In this document: piece after piece, positions 47,421-55,584 of the stretch
How the letters are laid out: each line of letters opens with the position of its first letter
How positions within the stretch are numbered: the first letter of the stretch is position 1
Source of the DNA: Phycisphaerales bacterium
GTDB taxonomy: Bacteria; Planctomycetota; Phycisphaerae; Phycisphaerales; SM1A02
NCBI GenBank assembly: GCA_030749435.1
Contig: JASMKH010000008.1
Span: forward strand, 16,987 to 80,986
DNA length: 64,000 nucleotides
Direction of reading: 5' to 3'
The notes under the pieces: model-generated
The model's database searches: none
Told to the model about the DNA's origin: nothing
Seen by the model: only the letters and a program-made list of their open reading frames with translations
Translations under genes and position numbers: made by a program

Positions 47421-49127
47421 CTACTCGGAGCCCGCCACCCGCTCGATTTCGTCGAACGTGGTCTGCCCGTCGCCCACCAGGCCGAATCCGAACTGCTCAA
47501 GCGAGGTGAACAAGCCCTGACCTGCCAGGTTTCGAATGCCCTTGATGGAGGGCTCCTTCATAATCAGGTCCCGGATGCCGTCTGTGATCTCCAGCAGTTC
47601 GAAGAGGGCGCGGCGGCCGTGGAACCCGGTTCGAAGGCACTTCTTACAGCCCTGAGGGACGTAGATCTTCGACAGACCCGCGACGTGCTGCCCCATGCGA
47701 AGCGTCTGAGCCGGCGTCGGCGACACGGCCTTGCGGCAGGTTGGACAGAGCAGACGGACCAGTCGCTGGGCGACGATCAGATTGAGGGCGTTGGCGACCA
47801 GCGGCGCTTCAATCCCGAGGTCCAACAGGCGGAAGACGGCGCCAATAGTGTCCTTGGCGTGGACGGTCGTGTAGACCAGGTGCCCCGTCATCGACGCCTG
47901 CATGGCCACCGTTGCGGTCTCGATATCCCTGATCTCACCGACGAAAATGACGTCCGGATCCTGCCGCAGCACCGATCGGAGCACGCTGTGAAACGTCGTC
48001 CCCTGGCCGTGATCGATCGGGATCTGCGTACAGCCCTCAAGGAAGTACTCGACTGGATCCTCGATCGTGATGGCGTTCCGCTGCTCGACGTCGATCTCAC
48101 GCAGGCACGAGTACAGGGTTGTGGTCTTGCCCGACCCGGTCGGTCCGCATGCAAGCAGCAGGCCAGCGTCGCGGGTGGCGATCGTTCGGAGTTTGTCGTA
48201 CATCCACGGCACGAGGCCCAATTCGTGGAGGCGGCTCGGGCTGTTGGATGCATCGAGCACCCGGATGACGAGTTTCTGTCCGTGTACCGAGGGCGTCAGG
48301 CTGACTCGATAGTCCACCCGGCGGCCCTTGATCGACACCGAGAAGTGCCCATCCTGTACCTGGTTCTTCTGGCTCGTTTCAATCTCGCAGAGGATCTTGA
48401 CGATGCCGAGAAGCCGTTTGAAGATCTGCTTGGAGAACTGCACAGCGGTGATCATCGTGCCATCGACGCGAAGTCGAACGGCACACCCGTCGATGCGAGG
48501 TTCGATATGGAGGTCGGTGGCGCGAGTCCGGAATGAGGCGTAGAGAAGCTTGCGGAATGCCCGGGTTCCTTCAGCGGCCTCGCCGTCGCGGCCAGTGTCG
48601 ATTCCGCCCGACTGCGCCTGGTGGACCGTGACGCCGCGATTGTCGACGAGGCTGATGTCCTCTTCCCCGAACCCCTTGTCTTCTCCGGAGACGATGATGT
48701 CCTCAAGTCGCCGTTCCCAGTTCGTCTGGGCGACCTGACCGGCTTCCGCCTGAAGGTCGATGTCCAGTGTGTCCAGATCGGGAGGGAAGAAGTCCTCTTC
48801 GATCGGGGCCCCGGGCTCGACCTCGGCCATCGTGATCAGTTCCTGCGGATCGATAAACGTGATCTTCGTCCGGCCGACTTTTACGATGTCCCCGTTTCCC
48901 AGCGTGGTCGTCTCTACCTGCTCGTCGTTCAAGGTGGTGCCGTTGCGGCTCTTGAGGTCGCGAAGCTGGAACCCCTCCTCAGACGGCTCGATGACGCAGT
49001 GATGGCGGCTGGCGCGATCATCCTTCAGGACAAGGGTGTTGTCGTCGGCGCGGCCAATCGTGACTGGACGGTCCGAGAGTTCGAATCGCCGGCGGCCCTG
49101 CTTCGTCTTGACCTCGATCTGTGGCAT
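47421..49127 (-). CDS. GspE/PilB-type secretion ATPase with N-terminal FHA domain
   Basis: A protein of 568 residues. Residues 1-90 are a forkhead-associated domain (RPVTIGRADDNTLVL, DDRASRHHCVIE, LKSRNGTTLNDEQV), which binds phosphothreonine. Residues about 180-560 are a type II secretion/type IV pilus assembly ATPase: DLHIEPRIDG, Walker A GPTGSGKTTT from Gly328, the Asp box TIEDPVEY, Walker B region RQDPDVIFVGEIRD, the HAKD His box and a zinc CxxC pair (CPTCRK...CKKC). It probably powers a pseudopilus or pilus. ATG 49127 has AGGA four bases upstream. Confidence 0.88.
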   Translation of the reverse strand: MPQIEVKTKQGRRRFELSDRPVTIGRADDNTLVLKDDRASRHHCVIEPSEEGFQLRDLKSRNGTTLNDEQVETTTLGNGDIVKVGRTKITFIDPQELITMAEVEPGAPIEEDFFPPDLDTLDIDLQAEAGQVAQTNWERRLEDIIVSGEDKGFGEEDISLVDNRGVTVHQAQSGGIDTGRDGEAAEGTRAFRKLLYASFRTRATDLHIEPRIDGCAVRLRVDGTMITAVQFSKQIFKRLLGIVKILCEIETSQKNQVQDGHFSVSIKGRRVDYRVSLTPSVHGQKLVIRVLDASNSPSRLHELGLVPWMYDKLRTIATRDAGLLLACGPTGSGKTTTLYSCLREIDVEQRNAITIEDPVEYFLEGCTQIPIDHGQGTTFHSVLRSVLRQDPDVIFVGEIRDIETATVAMQASMTGHLVYTTVHAKDTIGAVFRLLDLGIEAPLVANALNLIVAQRLVRLLCPTCRKAVSPTPAQTLRMGQHVAGLSKIYVPQGCKKCLRTGFHGRRALFELLEITDGIRDLIMKEPSIKGIRNLAGQGLFTSLEQFGFGLVGDGQTTFDEIERVAGSE

Positions 49128-49269
49128 CTGTTCCTGGCCCCGGTGCAACTCGCTCGTGTGGGTTCGTCAGGGCGTCTCGACCTGGGTACGACCCCGACCA
49201 GCCCATCCTACACTCCTTCAAGCCCCTCATTGGACATTCGGCGGCCATCGTGCTTGAATGTCGGCGGGC

Positions 49270-50364
49270 ATGCGATTCTCAGAGGTCATTCTGTCGTGCA
49301 TTCTGGGCTGCACCGCATTGGCGGAGGCGCGGTCCATTCGCGTGCCCGACGATGCCGCGACCATTCAGGCGGCGATCGACGCGGCAGTCTCGGGAGACCG
49401 AATCATCGTCGGGGCGGGGACCTACCGAGAGGCGATCGACCTTCGGAACCGGACGGTCGTCCTCGACGGCGAGGCCGGGCCATCGCGAACTGTCATTGAC
49501 GCCTCGGGCATCGATCGGCCGGCGGTCACGATCGCCGGAGGGAAGGACGACGCAGCCGCACTCCGCGGATTCAAGATCATTGGTGGCACTGGTGATCGGA
49601 CACGATTCGGTGAAGAAGCGACGATTGGTGGTGGGCTGCTGATCAAGGGCTGTGCCCCGGTCATCGAGAACTGCTGGATCGTCGGCAACGTCACGACTTA
49701 CGAAGGTGGAGGCGCGTGGATCGGTGAGGATGCGGCACCACGGTTTATCCGATGCCGAGTGACCTCCAACAGGTCTGAACGTGGTGGCGGCGTCTTCGTT
49801 CACGCAAGCCAGTGCACTTTCACCGACTGTCGGTTCACGTCGAATCAGGCCGTGTTCGGAGGCGGCGGGCTGGCAGCCGATGCGGGGTCGCGGGTGAGGG
49901 TCATTGACGGAATCTTCAAGGATTGCGGTACGACCTACAACGGCGGTGGCGTCTATGTCTACAGCAGCCTGATTTCACTCGAGCGGTGCACCTTCATTCA
50001 GAACGCAGCTGGTGGTGCTGGTGGGGCGGTGTACCAGGGCTACAACTCTCGAGTAGACACCAAGGATGTCGACTACCGCACCTTTGGAGACAGCGTCTTC
50101 GGTGAGTGGCACGAATCGTTGTCACCGCCCAAGGGCGCCTGCTGCATCGACTCGATGTGCATCGAAGTGACCGAGCGAGCCTGCCTTGACGCGAGTGGTC
50201 GATGGTCCGGGCCAGAGACCGACTGCATCGCGGTGCTGGCTGCCGCTTGCCCGGTGCCTCAGCCGGGTGACCTGAACGGGGACTCCGCCGTGGACATCCG
50301 GGACATGGCGATCCTGATGAGCCTGTGGGGCGATGGCGGCACAACGGAATCCGCCACTCCCTGA
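49270..50364 (+). CDS. Secreted beta-helix protein with one Cys-rich repeat and dockerin-like tail
   Basis: A protein of 364 residues with a signal peptide (EVILSCILGCTALAEA). Residues about 25-270 form a right-handed beta-helix (VPDDAATIQAAIDAAVSGDRIIV, GAGTYREAIDL, GGGLLIKGCAPVIENCWI, GGGVFVHASQCTFTDC). One Cys-rich unit follows (GACCIDSMCIEVTERACLD, W-x-G-x4-C), then a dockerin-like half (GDLNGDSAVDIRDMAILMSLWG). The architecture is the same as in the protein at 55585, which has four Cys-rich units. It probably binds polysaccharide at the surface. The alternative ATG at 49258 adds four residues. Confidence 0.8.
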   Translation: MRFSEVILSCILGCTALAEARSIRVPDDAATIQAAIDAAVSGDRIIVGAGTYREAIDLRNRTVVLDGEAGPSRTVIDASGIDRPAVTIAGGKDDAAALRGFKIIGGTGDRTRFGEEATIGGGLLIKGCAPVIENCWIVGNVTTYEGGGAWIGEDAAPRFIRCRVTSNRSERGGGVFVHASQCTFTDCRFTSNQAVFGGGGLAADAGSRVRVIDGIFKDCGTTYNGGGVYVYSSLISLERCTFIQNAAGGAGGAVYQGYNSRVDTKDVDYRTFGDSVFGEWHESLSPPKGACCIDSMCIEVTERACLDASGRWSGPETDCIAVLAAACPVPQPGDLNGDSAVDIRDMAILMSLWGDGGTTESATP

Positions 50365-50386
50365 CCGGATGGGGGGGGCCTGCGTC

Positions 50387-50415
50387 TTGTTCACGCCCTT
50401 CGATGGCCGTAGAAT
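50387..50415 (+). promoter_or_regulatory. korA promoter (TTGTTC-N17-TAGAAT)
   Basis: A -35 TTGTTC (50387-50392) and a -10 TAGAAT (50410-50415), 17 bases apart, predict a start about 30 bases before GTG 50453. This also argues against longer N-terminal translation of korA. Confidence 0.5.
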
Positions 50416-50452
50416 CCTACTTTTCGGGCGAGGTCAACGCAGGACGAACGAT

Positions 50453-52351
50453 GTGACAAGCCAAGCGCCAGAGGCACCAAGTACGACTTCGCCGACTCCC
50501 GTTGAGGCAGTCGCAGTTCGCTTCGCGGGCGACAGCGGCGACGGTATGCAACTGGCCGGCGGGCAGTTCACCAGCACGACCGCTGTGCTTGGAAACGACT
50601 TCTCGACCTTCCCGGACTTCCCCGCTGAAATCCGTGCGCCCCGTGGCACCACCTTCGGTGTGTCGGGGTTTCAGGTCCACTTCGCTGCCCGCCCCATTCA
50701 CACACCCGGTGATGCAGTTGATGTGCTCGTGGCGATGAACCCGGCTGCGTTCAAAACGAACGTCGCCGAGGTGCGCCCCGGCGGCATGATCATTGCCGAT
50801 GAAGACGAGTTTACGGGTGTCGGACTGAAGAAGGCTGGCTACGGCCCTGACGAGAGGCCGCTCGCCGACGAGGTGCTGGCGTCGCGGTTTCGCATTGTCA
50901 CGGTGCCGATGACCCGCATCGTTCGAGAGGCGCTTGCCGAGACGGGGCAGAGTGCCAAGGAGATCGATCGCTGCCGGAATATGTTTGCCCTGGGCTTGGT
51001 GTGCTGGATGTATGACCGTCCGCTCACGCCTACGATCGACTGGCTTGAGTCCTACTTCGGGGAGAAGAAGAAGCGGCCCGAGATTGCCGCCATGAACGTC
51101 ACCGCGCTCAAGGCCGGCTGGGCCTTCGGTGAAACGACCGAAGCGATTCCGGAGCGATACCAGGTCGCCGCCGCCGAGTTGCCGCCAGGTCTGTATCGCA
51201 AGATCAACGGCAACGAAGCCATGGTGCTTGGCCTCGCGGTTGCCGGCGCGAAGGCCGACACGCAGGTCAGTTACTGCGGGTATCCGATCACACCGGCCTC
51301 CGATCTGCTGCACGGTCTCTCGGCGCTGAAGCAATTTGGTATTCAGACCTTTCAGGCGGAGGATGAAATCGCCGCCGTCGCCGCTGCCATCGGTGTGAGT
51401 TACGCCGGAGGCATCGGTGTGACGGGAACCTCCGGGCCGGGTCTGGCCCTCAAGGGCGAGGCCCTCGGTCTGGCGGTCATGCTGGAATTGCCGCTGGTCG
51501 TCGTGGACGTTCAGCGGGCGGGCCCGGCGACCGGGATGCCGACCAAGACCGAGCAGGCCGATCTGCTGCAGGCAATGTATGGCCGGTCGGGCGAGGCGCC
51601 ATGCGTCGTGCTGGCGGCCGCCTCGCCGTCGGATTGCTTCGACACTGCCATCGAGGCGGTTCGACTGGCGGTCCGGGCAATGTGCCCCGTCATCGTGCTC
51701 AGCGATGCCGGAATCGCCAATGGAGCTGAGCCGTGGCAGGTTCCGGACGTAGCGTCGATACCGCCGATCTCGATCGAACACCCGTTGGCGGAGCCCGACG
51801 CGGACGAGGCATTTGAGCCCTACCTGCGAGACCCGGAGACGCTGGCGCGTCGATGGGCCATTCCCGGAACACCGGGATTGGAGCACCGGCTCGGCGGTCT
51901 GGAGAAGGATGGAACGACTGGGGCGGTGACCTACGATGGTCCGAACCATCAGACCATGATCGCGGCGCGGGCGGAGAAGGTCGCGCGGGTTGCGGCGGTC
52001 ATACCGCCGATCGAGGTTGGGGGCGATGCCGGGGCTGATTCGCTCGTCGTAGGGTGGGGTGGTACTCGAGGCGCCATCGTTTCCGCGACAGAGCGGCTCC
52101 AGCGAGATGGAGTCCCCACGGCGATGGTCCATCTGCGGCACCTGAATCCGATGCCACCCAATCTCGGCGAGGTGCTCGCTCGATACAGGAACATCATCGT
52201 CCCGGAAATCAACACCGGGCAACTCGCGATGCTGCTGCGAGCCCACTATCTGGTTGATGCGAGGACGGTCAGCGTGGTTCAAGGCCGAGGATTCCATGTG
52301 GAAGAACTGGTCGAGGGCATCCGGAATGCGATCGAGGAGGCAGGACGATGA
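50453..52351 (+). CDS. korA: 2-oxoacid:ferredoxin oxidoreductase, fused gamma-alpha subunit
   Basis: A protein of 632 residues. The first part is the gamma domain (VAVRFAGDSGDGMQLAGGQF, TTFGVSGFQVHFA); the rest is the alpha (pyrimidine-binding) part (NGNEAMVLGLAVAGAKADTQVSYCGYPITPAS, FQAEDEIAAVAAAIGVSYAGG, GTSGPGLALK). With KorB it oxidatively decarboxylates 2-oxoglutarate or a similar 2-oxoacid, reducing ferredoxin. The start GTG 50453 has AGGA upstream and sits just downstream of a promoter. It overlaps korB by ATGA. Confidence 0.9.
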   Translation: MTSQAPEAPSTTSPTPVEAVAVRFAGDSGDGMQLAGGQFTSTTAVLGNDFSTFPDFPAEIRAPRGTTFGVSGFQVHFAARPIHTPGDAVDVLVAMNPAAFKTNVAEVRPGGMIIADEDEFTGVGLKKAGYGPDERPLADEVLASRFRIVTVPMTRIVREALAETGQSAKEIDRCRNMFALGLVCWMYDRPLTPTIDWLESYFGEKKKRPEIAAMNVTALKAGWAFGETTEAIPERYQVAAAELPPGLYRKINGNEAMVLGLAVAGAKADTQVSYCGYPITPASDLLHGLSALKQFGIQTFQAEDEIAAVAAAIGVSYAGGIGVTGTSGPGLALKGEALGLAVMLELPLVVVDVQRAGPATGMPTKTEQADLLQAMYGRSGEAPCVVLAAASPSDCFDTAIEAVRLAVRAMCPVIVLSDAGIANGAEPWQVPDVASIPPISIEHPLAEPDADEAFEPYLRDPETLARRWAIPGTPGLEHRLGGLEKDGTTGAVTYDGPNHQTMIAARAEKVARVAAVIPPIEVGGDAGADSLVVGWGGTRGAIVSATERLQRDGVPTAMVHLRHLNPMPPNLGEVLARYRNIIVPEINTGQLAMLLRAHYLVDARTVSVVQGRGFHVEELVEGIRNAIEEAGR

Positions 52352-53373
52352 CATCCACCGATCTTCCGCTGCCGACCTACAAGCCCAAGGACTTTGCCTC
52401 CGATCAGGACGTGCGCTGGTGTCCCGGGTGCGGTGACTATGCGGTCCTTGCCGCGGTGCGAAAGACGCTTCCGAAGGTCGGCCGCCGCAAAGAGGACTTC
52501 GTCTTCGTCTCCGGAATCGGCTGCGCCGCTCGCTTCCCGTACTACATGGAGACGTACGGCCTGCATTCGATTCATGGCCGGGCGCCAGCATTTGCCACCG
52601 GCATCAAACTCGCGAACCCGAATCTCGATGTGTGGATCGTGTCCGGTGACGGCGATCTTCTCTCGATCGGCGGAAACCACACGATTCACGTGATGCGACG
52701 AAATGTCGGTGTGCGCATCCTTCTGTTGAATAATCGAATCTACGGATTGACCAAGGGGCAGTACTCGCCCACGAGTGAGCGTGGCAAAGTCACGAAGTCG
52801 ACGCCCATGGGCTCGATCGACGAGCCAGTCAATCCGCTGGCGCTGGCTCTTGCCGCCGAGTGCACCTTCGTCGCTCGTTGCATTGATGTTGATGTCAAGA
52901 TGCTCGGTCCGACCATGGAGCGGGCCGCCGGCCACGCTGGGTGCGCCTTCATCGAGGTCTACCAGGACTGCAACATCTTCAACCACCAGGCGTGGTTCTA
53001 TGCCTCGCAGAAGGACACGCGGCCGAACAACACGGTTGACCTCGTGCATGGCGAGCCGCTGATCTTCGGCGAGAATCGGGACAAGGGCGTCATGATCGTG
53101 AACGGTCGGCCTCGCGCGGTCACGCTCGGGACCGGTGGTGTGACTGAGAAGGATCTGCTCGTCCATGATGAAACGGATCGCACGCTTGCGTTCACGCTTG
53201 CCAATATGCGAAGCCCCGAACTGCCCGAGCCGCTCGGAGTGCTCTATTGCAATCCGGATCGCCCGGCCTACGAGCAGGAGAGTTGCGAGCAGATCAGGCA
53301 GGCCCAGCAGGCACGCCCGGATGCCGATCTGGCCACGCTTGTTGCGGGACCAGATACATGGACCGTCGGCTGA
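52348..53373 (+). CDS. korB: 2-oxoacid:ferredoxin oxidoreductase subunit beta
   Basis: A protein of 341 residues; thiamine-diphosphate-binding beta subunit. Cys residues in RWCPGCGDYAVL and IGCAARFPYYMETYGLHSIHGRAPAFATG likely bind the Fe-S cluster. The TPP motif is VSGDGDLLSIGGNH...NNRIYGLTKGQYSPTS. It starts within the last codons of korA (ATGA overlap), and the start of mnmG lies inside its 3' end. Substrate specificity (2-oxoglutarate versus pyruvate) is inferred from the family only. Confidence 0.92.
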   Translation: MTSTDLPLPTYKPKDFASDQDVRWCPGCGDYAVLAAVRKTLPKVGRRKEDFVFVSGIGCAARFPYYMETYGLHSIHGRAPAFATGIKLANPNLDVWIVSGDGDLLSIGGNHTIHVMRRNVGVRILLLNNRIYGLTKGQYSPTSERGKVTKSTPMGSIDEPVNPLALALAAECTFVARCIDVDVKMLGPTMERAAGHAGCAFIEVYQDCNIFNHQAWFYASQKDTRPNNTVDLVHGEPLIFGENRDKGVMIVNGRPRAVTLGTGGVTEKDLLVHDETDRTLAFTLANMRSPELPEPLGVLYCNPDRPAYEQESCEQIRQAQQARPDADLATLVAGPDTWTVG

Positions 53374-55205
53374 GCCGGAGTTCACATTCCTGCGACGTGA
53401 TCGTCGTTGGTGGCGGCCACGCAGGCGTTGAAGCAGCGTGGGCGGCGTCCAGCATTCTTGGTGTCGACGGGCGCGTCGTGCTGCTCACGATGGATCCAAG
53501 CAAGATCGGCGTCATGTCCTGCAATCCCGCGATCGGTGGGCTTGCGAAGGGTCAGGTCGTTCGTGAGATCGATGCGCTCGGTGGCATCATGGGGATCGCT
53601 GCGGACGCGTCTGGAATCATGTTCAAGATCCTGAATCAGTCGAAGGGGCCTGCGGTGCAGGGACCACGGGCGCAGTGCGACAAGGACGCCTATGCCGCCT
53701 GCGTGCAGCAACTCATTGCCTCGCGGCCCAATATTGACGTGGTTACCGGGACAGTTGCGGACATCCTGCGGGAAGGGGATCGCTGTGTAGGCGTGAGATG
53801 CTCGGACGGCGCCGCGCACCGGGCCGACTCCGTGGTGCTCACGACCGGCACGTTCATGCGAGCGATCATGCATACGGGCACGCAGACTTCGTCCGGCGGA
53901 CGTGTCGGCGAGGGATCGGCAGATGGCCTCTCCGCCGCGCTTCGCGACCTTGGGCTGGAACTCGGACGTTTGAAGACGGGCACGCCGCCCCGGCTTCGCT
54001 GGCAGTCACTTGACTGGGATGCCCTGACGCCGCAGCACGGTGACGATCCTGCAACGCCGTTCAGCGATGTGACACGCGGTACTTTTCCGGCGCTCGCCCA
54101 GATCAGTTGCCGTATGACACAGACAACGCCCGAATCGCACCAACTGATTCGCGACAACCTCGACAAGGCTCCGATGTTCAGTGGCCAGATCAATGCGGAG
54201 GCAGGCCCGAGATACTGTCCGAGCATCGAGGACAAGGTGGTTCGTTTTGCGGATCGCCAGAGCCATCATGTGTTCCTCGAGCCCGAGACGCTGGAGGGCG
54301 GGTCGGTGTACTGCAACGGCATCAGTACGTCGCTGCCACCACATATCCAGGACGCGCTGGTTCGATCGATGCCCGGTTGCCAGCGGGCCGAAGTGTTGCA
54401 GTACGGGTACGCCGTCGAGTACGACATGGTCCGGCCGCACCAGATTGACTCGACCTGCATGGTGAAGTCAGTTCCAGGGCTCTTCCTGGCAGGGCAGATC
54501 AATGGGACCAGCGGGTACGAAGAGGCCGCTGGCCAGGGGCTTGTTGCAGGCGTGAATGCGGCCCGCATGACTCGGGACGAGGTTCCGGCGCGGCTCGCGA
54601 GGGACCAGGCCTACATTGGCGTCATGTTGGACGATCTGGTTACCCGAACTCCACGAGAGCCATATCGACTGTTCACAAGCCGGGCCGAGCATCGCATGCT
54701 GCTGCGTAGCGACAATGCCGATGAGCGGCTGACGCCGATCGGCCGCGGATGGGGAACGGTTGGTGATGCCCGGTGGGCGGTGTGGGAGTCGCGCCGTGAG
54801 CGGCTTACCGATCTTGCACGCCGGCTTGAGGCCGCGCCGGGCGAAGCGGGGAAGAATCTCGCCGCGCTGGCGCGGCGACCCGACGTGGCGGTGCGAGATA
54901 TCGTCGATCGACTCGGGGGCGATGATGCGTACCGGGACGTCGCGCGGGTGATGACGGACACTCGGTACGCGGGGTACGTGAAGCGGCAACAGGCCGAGAT
55001 TCGACGCCAGCGGGAGGCCGACAAGGTGCGAATCCCTGAGGACTTTCACATGGCTTGCGTGGCGGGCTTGCGCACCGAGGCGGCGGAGGCGCTTGCTCGA
55101 TTTCGCCCTTCGACACTGGGGCAGGCCTCACGCCTCGCGGGCGTGACTCCCGCCGACGCCACGGTGCTGGCGGTGGCAATCCGCAAGCGGCACGCGGCTC
55201 CGTGA
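53358..55205 (+). CDS. mnmG: tRNA uridine-5-carboxymethylaminomethyl modification enzyme MnmG (GidA)
   Basis: A protein of 615 residues; FAD-dependent enzyme that, with MnmE, modifies U34 of several tRNAs. The FAD motif is GGGHAGVEAA near the N-terminus. Other blocks are NPAIGGLAKGQVVREIDALGG, GTFMRAIMHTG, KTGTPPRL and FLAGQINGTSGYEEAAGQGLVAG. The C-terminal helical domain is present (GLRTEAAEALARFRPSTLGQASRLAGVTPAD). ATG 53358 begins the family sequence and overlaps korB by 16 bases; longer upstream frame lies within korB. Confidence 0.95.
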   Translation: MDRRLSRSSHSCDVIVVGGGHAGVEAAWAASSILGVDGRVVLLTMDPSKIGVMSCNPAIGGLAKGQVVREIDALGGIMGIAADASGIMFKILNQSKGPAVQGPRAQCDKDAYAACVQQLIASRPNIDVVTGTVADILREGDRCVGVRCSDGAAHRADSVVLTTGTFMRAIMHTGTQTSSGGRVGEGSADGLSAALRDLGLELGRLKTGTPPRLRWQSLDWDALTPQHGDDPATPFSDVTRGTFPALAQISCRMTQTTPESHQLIRDNLDKAPMFSGQINAEAGPRYCPSIEDKVVRFADRQSHHVFLEPETLEGGSVYCNGISTSLPPHIQDALVRSMPGCQRAEVLQYGYAVEYDMVRPHQIDSTCMVKSVPGLFLAGQINGTSGYEEAAGQGLVAGVNAARMTRDEVPARLARDQAYIGVMLDDLVTRTPREPYRLFTSRAEHRMLLRSDNADERLTPIGRGWGTVGDARWAVWESRRERLTDLARRLEAAPGEAGKNLAALARRPDVAVRDIVDRLGGDDAYRDVARVMTDTRYAGYVKRQQAEIRRQREADKVRIPEDFHMACVAGLRTEAAEALARFRPSTLGQASRLAGVTPADATVLAVAIRKRHAAP

Positions 55206-55224
55206 TTCAGTGCTGCAGGTCGAG

Positions 55225-55305
55225 TACCCTGCACGCTTCGCCACCGTAGCTCAATTGGCAGAGCACCTGATTTGTAATCTGGAGGTTACCGGTTCGATTC
55301 CGGTC
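55225..55305. repeat. Left copy of 81-bp direct repeat (contains tRNA-Thr 5' part)
   Basis: 81 bases identical to 58526-58606. The repeat covers 15 bases of 5' flank and the first 66 bases of the tRNA-Thr gene, ending within the 3' acceptor strand. The sequences diverge sharply on both sides. Confidence 0.95.
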
Positions 55306-55311
55306 CTACGT
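55240..55311 (+). pseudogene. Pseudo-tRNA-Thr(TGT) with broken acceptor stem
   Basis: The D arm, anticodon arm (TGT) and T arm are identical to the intact tRNA at 58541. The 3' acceptor strand is CCTACGT in place of CGGTGGC, so at most three of seven acceptor pairs can form. It is therefore very unlikely to make a functional tRNA. Confidence 0.85.
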
Positions 55312-55519
55312 GCTTCCTAAGTGTGTTTGCAAACGAGTTGTCAGCAGATCCGTTTGCACCATTGTGCCTCGCCAGTACGCATGTTCACAGTCTGAACTGA
55401 CGAGCGTTCGCTTTCAATTGGCCCACACAACAGGGGGGTACGGGGGGATGTCAGCGACGAGCTGATGGGGGACGCCATCGCGAGTGTTTGCATCGAAATC
55501 AGCGTTTCCTCGCCAACAC

Positions 55520-55547
55520 TTGCTCATCTCTCAGGTGCCACTAGAAT
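55520..55547 (+). promoter_or_regulatory. Promoter of the beta-helix gene (TTGCTC-N16-TAGAAT)
   Basis: A -35 TTGCTC (55520-55525) and -10 TAGAAT (55542-55547) are separated by 16 bases. The leader contains an inverted repeat TGGGCA/TGCCCA (55558-55571), which overlaps the start of the ribosome-binding region. Confidence 0.4.
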
Positions 55548-55584
55548 CGATCCGCTTTGGGCATGTGCCCAGCGGAGGAGAGAG

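Noticed and set aside
50417..52591. A 724-codon frame antisense to korA
   Set aside because: It mirrors korA codons and has no signal or domain pattern; KorA motifs are unambiguous on the plus strand.
55055..55249. Short open frame ending in TLHASPP
   Set aside because: It overlaps the mnmG 3' end in another frame; its tail only reflects the left 81-bp repeat.
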